Part shown: one piece after another, positions 62,802 to 64,000 of the stretch
Layout: the number at the start of each line of letters is the position of its first letter
Numbering within the stretch: the stretch's first letter is position 1
NCBI GenBank assembly: GCA_963800255.1
Contig: CAWDAK010000008.1
Span: 62,001-126,000 of the forward strand
From: DATFVA01 sp963800255
Lineage (GTDB): Bacteria; Bacteroidota; Ignavibacteria; Ignavibacteriales; Ignavibacteriaceae
Length of the DNA stretch: 64,000 bases
Direction: 5' to 3'
Program-made: the position numbers and the translations under genes
Notes under the pieces: generated by a model
Told to the model about the DNA's origin: nothing
The model's input: only the letters and a program-made list of their open reading frames with translations
The model's database searches: none

Positions 62802-64000
62802 ATGTATTCTTACAGAATAATCTTATTGCTGGTTCTATTAACTACTAGTTCAATCAGTTTCTCCCAGGTAAATCAAAGCGGTATAGGGGGAGTGGTAAAA
62901 ACAGAACCGAATGAGGCTGCTGTGAATGCCGATATATTTTTGCAGGGGACAACCAGAGGAACCACAACTGATAGTTCGGGCAGGTTCATTATTATGAACC
63001 TTTCTCCGGGGAAGTACGTAATTAAAGTTACCTACCTTGGATATTCTCCTTATGAAACAGAGGCTGAAGTTACCGAAGGTAAAATCACATACCTTGATGA
63101 AATTGTACTTACTCCATCTCAACACGAGCTGCCCGAGGTTCTTGTTACCGACAGCAAGCAGGGAAAGTTCAATAATTCGGAATCCAACTATATCCTGAAA
63201 CTTCCTGTGAGGAATATCGAGATACCTAAGGTATACAGCACAAGTACCAGGGCTATTCTGAATGAACAAAATATAATTGATATATCATCTGCTGTGAGAA
63301 CTGTTCCGGGTGGAAATATGACATCTGAAAACTCAATAGGTGTGCTGGGGACAATCGTACGTGGGTTTAATACTGTGGCCTATATACGGAACGGTCTATA
63401 TAGTCTGAACCCCAATGGAGGTGATCTTCAGAATATTGAACGTGTTGAATTAATAAAAGGACCGTCAGGTGTACTTTATGGAACTTTGGGTGTATCAAAC
63501 GGAGGTTTGCTGAATATAGTTACCAAAAAACCGTTGAAGACCAAGTATATCAACACCGGGATTACGCTTGGAAGCTTTAATCAACAAAGATATGCAGCGG
63601 ATATTAATATACCCGTAAACGAAGCAGAAGGACTGCTCTTCAGGTTTAATGGAGCGGTGACTTCGGGAGGAACATTTCAGGACCTAATCCATAAAAACGG
63701 CTACCTGCTGGCACCTGCAATTTCTTATAATATTAATGAGAATGCCAGGCTTTTTTTTGAAGCAGATATAAATAGTATGAGCAGTACTCCAACAACAACA
63801 TTCAATGGTGCCGGGAAGCTTAAGGTAAATTCAATTGACCGGATAAAAACAGATTATTTTCGTTCATACAGCACCGATGGGGTTGATAATCCGCCTAACC
63901 TTGCCCGCAATTACCAGGGAAAACTGGATGTGGATTTTTCTGATAATCTTGCTTACACCCTTGGTATATCTCTCGCAGATTTTTCGCTTAACGGAACTGT
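62802..64000 (+). CDS. TonB-dependent siderophore-type receptor (3' end outside window)
   Basis: Read by hand from ATG 62802, about 400 residues visible, continuing past the right edge. Signal peptide (cleavage near ISFSQ), then a CarboxypepD-regulatory-like domain (residues ~25-105; DSSGRFIIMNLSPGKYVIKVTYLGYSPYE) and a plug domain with IRNGLY, ERVELIKGPSGVLYG and GLLNIVTKKP. The IKGPSGVLYG wording is typical of FecA/FhuA/FpvA-class siderophore receptors. The barrel begins near ~260. Substrate likely an iron chelate, inferred. Confidence 0.9.
   Translation, partial: MYSYRIILLLVLLTTSSISFSQVNQSGIGGVVKTEPNEAAVNADIFLQGTTRGTTTDSSGRFIIMNLSPGKYVIKVTYLGYSPYETEAEVTEGKITYLDEIVLTPSQHELPEVLVTDSKQGKFNNSESNYILKLPVRNIEIPKVYSTSTRAILNEQNIIDISSAVRTVPGGNMTSENSIGVLGTIVRGFNTVAYIRNGLYSLNPNGGDLQNIERVELIKGPSGVLYGTLGVSNGGLLNIVTKKPLKTKYINTGITLGSFNQQRYAADINIPVNEAEGLLFRFNGAVTSGGTFQDLIHKNGYLLAPAISYNINENARLFFEADINSMSSTPTTTFNGAGKLKVNSIDRIKTDYFRSYSTDGVDNPPNLARNYQGKLDVDFSDNLAYTLGISLADFSLNGT

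Overview
The window looks like a chromosomal segment of a moderately AT-rich Gram-negative bacterium of the Bacteroidota/Chlorobi/Ignavibacteria group. Support: a three-gene Bacteroides-type succinate dehydrogenase/fumarate reductase, TonB-dependent receptors (one with an N-terminal carboxypeptidase-like domain), many beta-barrel or secreted proteins, and several promoters of the Bacteroidota form (TTG, about 20 bases, TAnnTTTG). Ignavibacteria is my best guess from gene content; no rRNA or tRNA is present to prove it.

Layout. 1-6.2 kb: obg (cut by the left edge), a large acidic protein, and sdhCAB on the minus strand. 7.0-9.9 kb: a cobalamin riboswitch controlling a BtuB-like receptor and a DUF6580 membrane protein. 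10.2-13.1 kb: a zinc-ribbon protein, an ATP-grasp ligase divergent from a C39-like cysteine peptidase, and an isochorismatase-family hydrolase. 13.3-17.7 kb: a lipoprotein, a TPR protein and an OmpR/CpxA-type two-component pair. 18.0-23.1 kb: an MscS channel coupled to a 1012-residue AAA-like ATPase, with a second MscS gene divergent. 23.1-24.6 kb: a GNAT-nitrilase fusion. 24.8-30.6 kb: a self-regulated operon of TetR, LolA-like protein, two FtsX permeases, a LolD-like ATPase and an outer-membrane barrel. 30.6-31.3 kb: a purine-rich non-coding stretch with 33-bp and 11-bp tandem arrays. 31.3-40.7 kb: assorted metabolic and sensor genes. 40.9-41.9 kb: SCO1/PCuAC copper delivery. 42.0-49.1 kb: a sigma-54-controlled redox operon followed by its own heme-sensing regulator genes. 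50.1-54.0 kb: etfBA and an acyl-CoA dehydrogenase. 54.3-58.8 kb: a secreted C1 peptidase and a giant VCBS-repeat protein. 59.3-62.6 kb: archaeal-type gatE-gatD. 62.8 kb to the end: a siderophore-type TonB receptor cut by the right edge.

The best candidate for an undescribed system is 42.0-49.1 kb. A membrane-anchored GcvH-like protein, a HybA-like four-cluster ferredoxin, a HybB/NrfD-like quinone-interacting membrane protein and a second GcvH-like protein with four cysteines lie behind a near-perfect sigma-54 promoter. Both GcvH-like domains align without gaps to GcvH around the lipoylation site, and both have lost the lysine (Gly and Trp instead). Next come a histidine kinase with periplasmic heme-c motifs, an NtrC-type sigma-54 activator and an archaemetzincin protease. 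The same TTGA-N5-TCAA dyad lies about 100 bp upstream of the sigma-54 promoter and just upstream of the kinase promoter, which suggests one regulator acts at both. Other notable items are GatDE (regarded as archaeal) in a bacterium, and the MscS-ATPase-MscS cluster.
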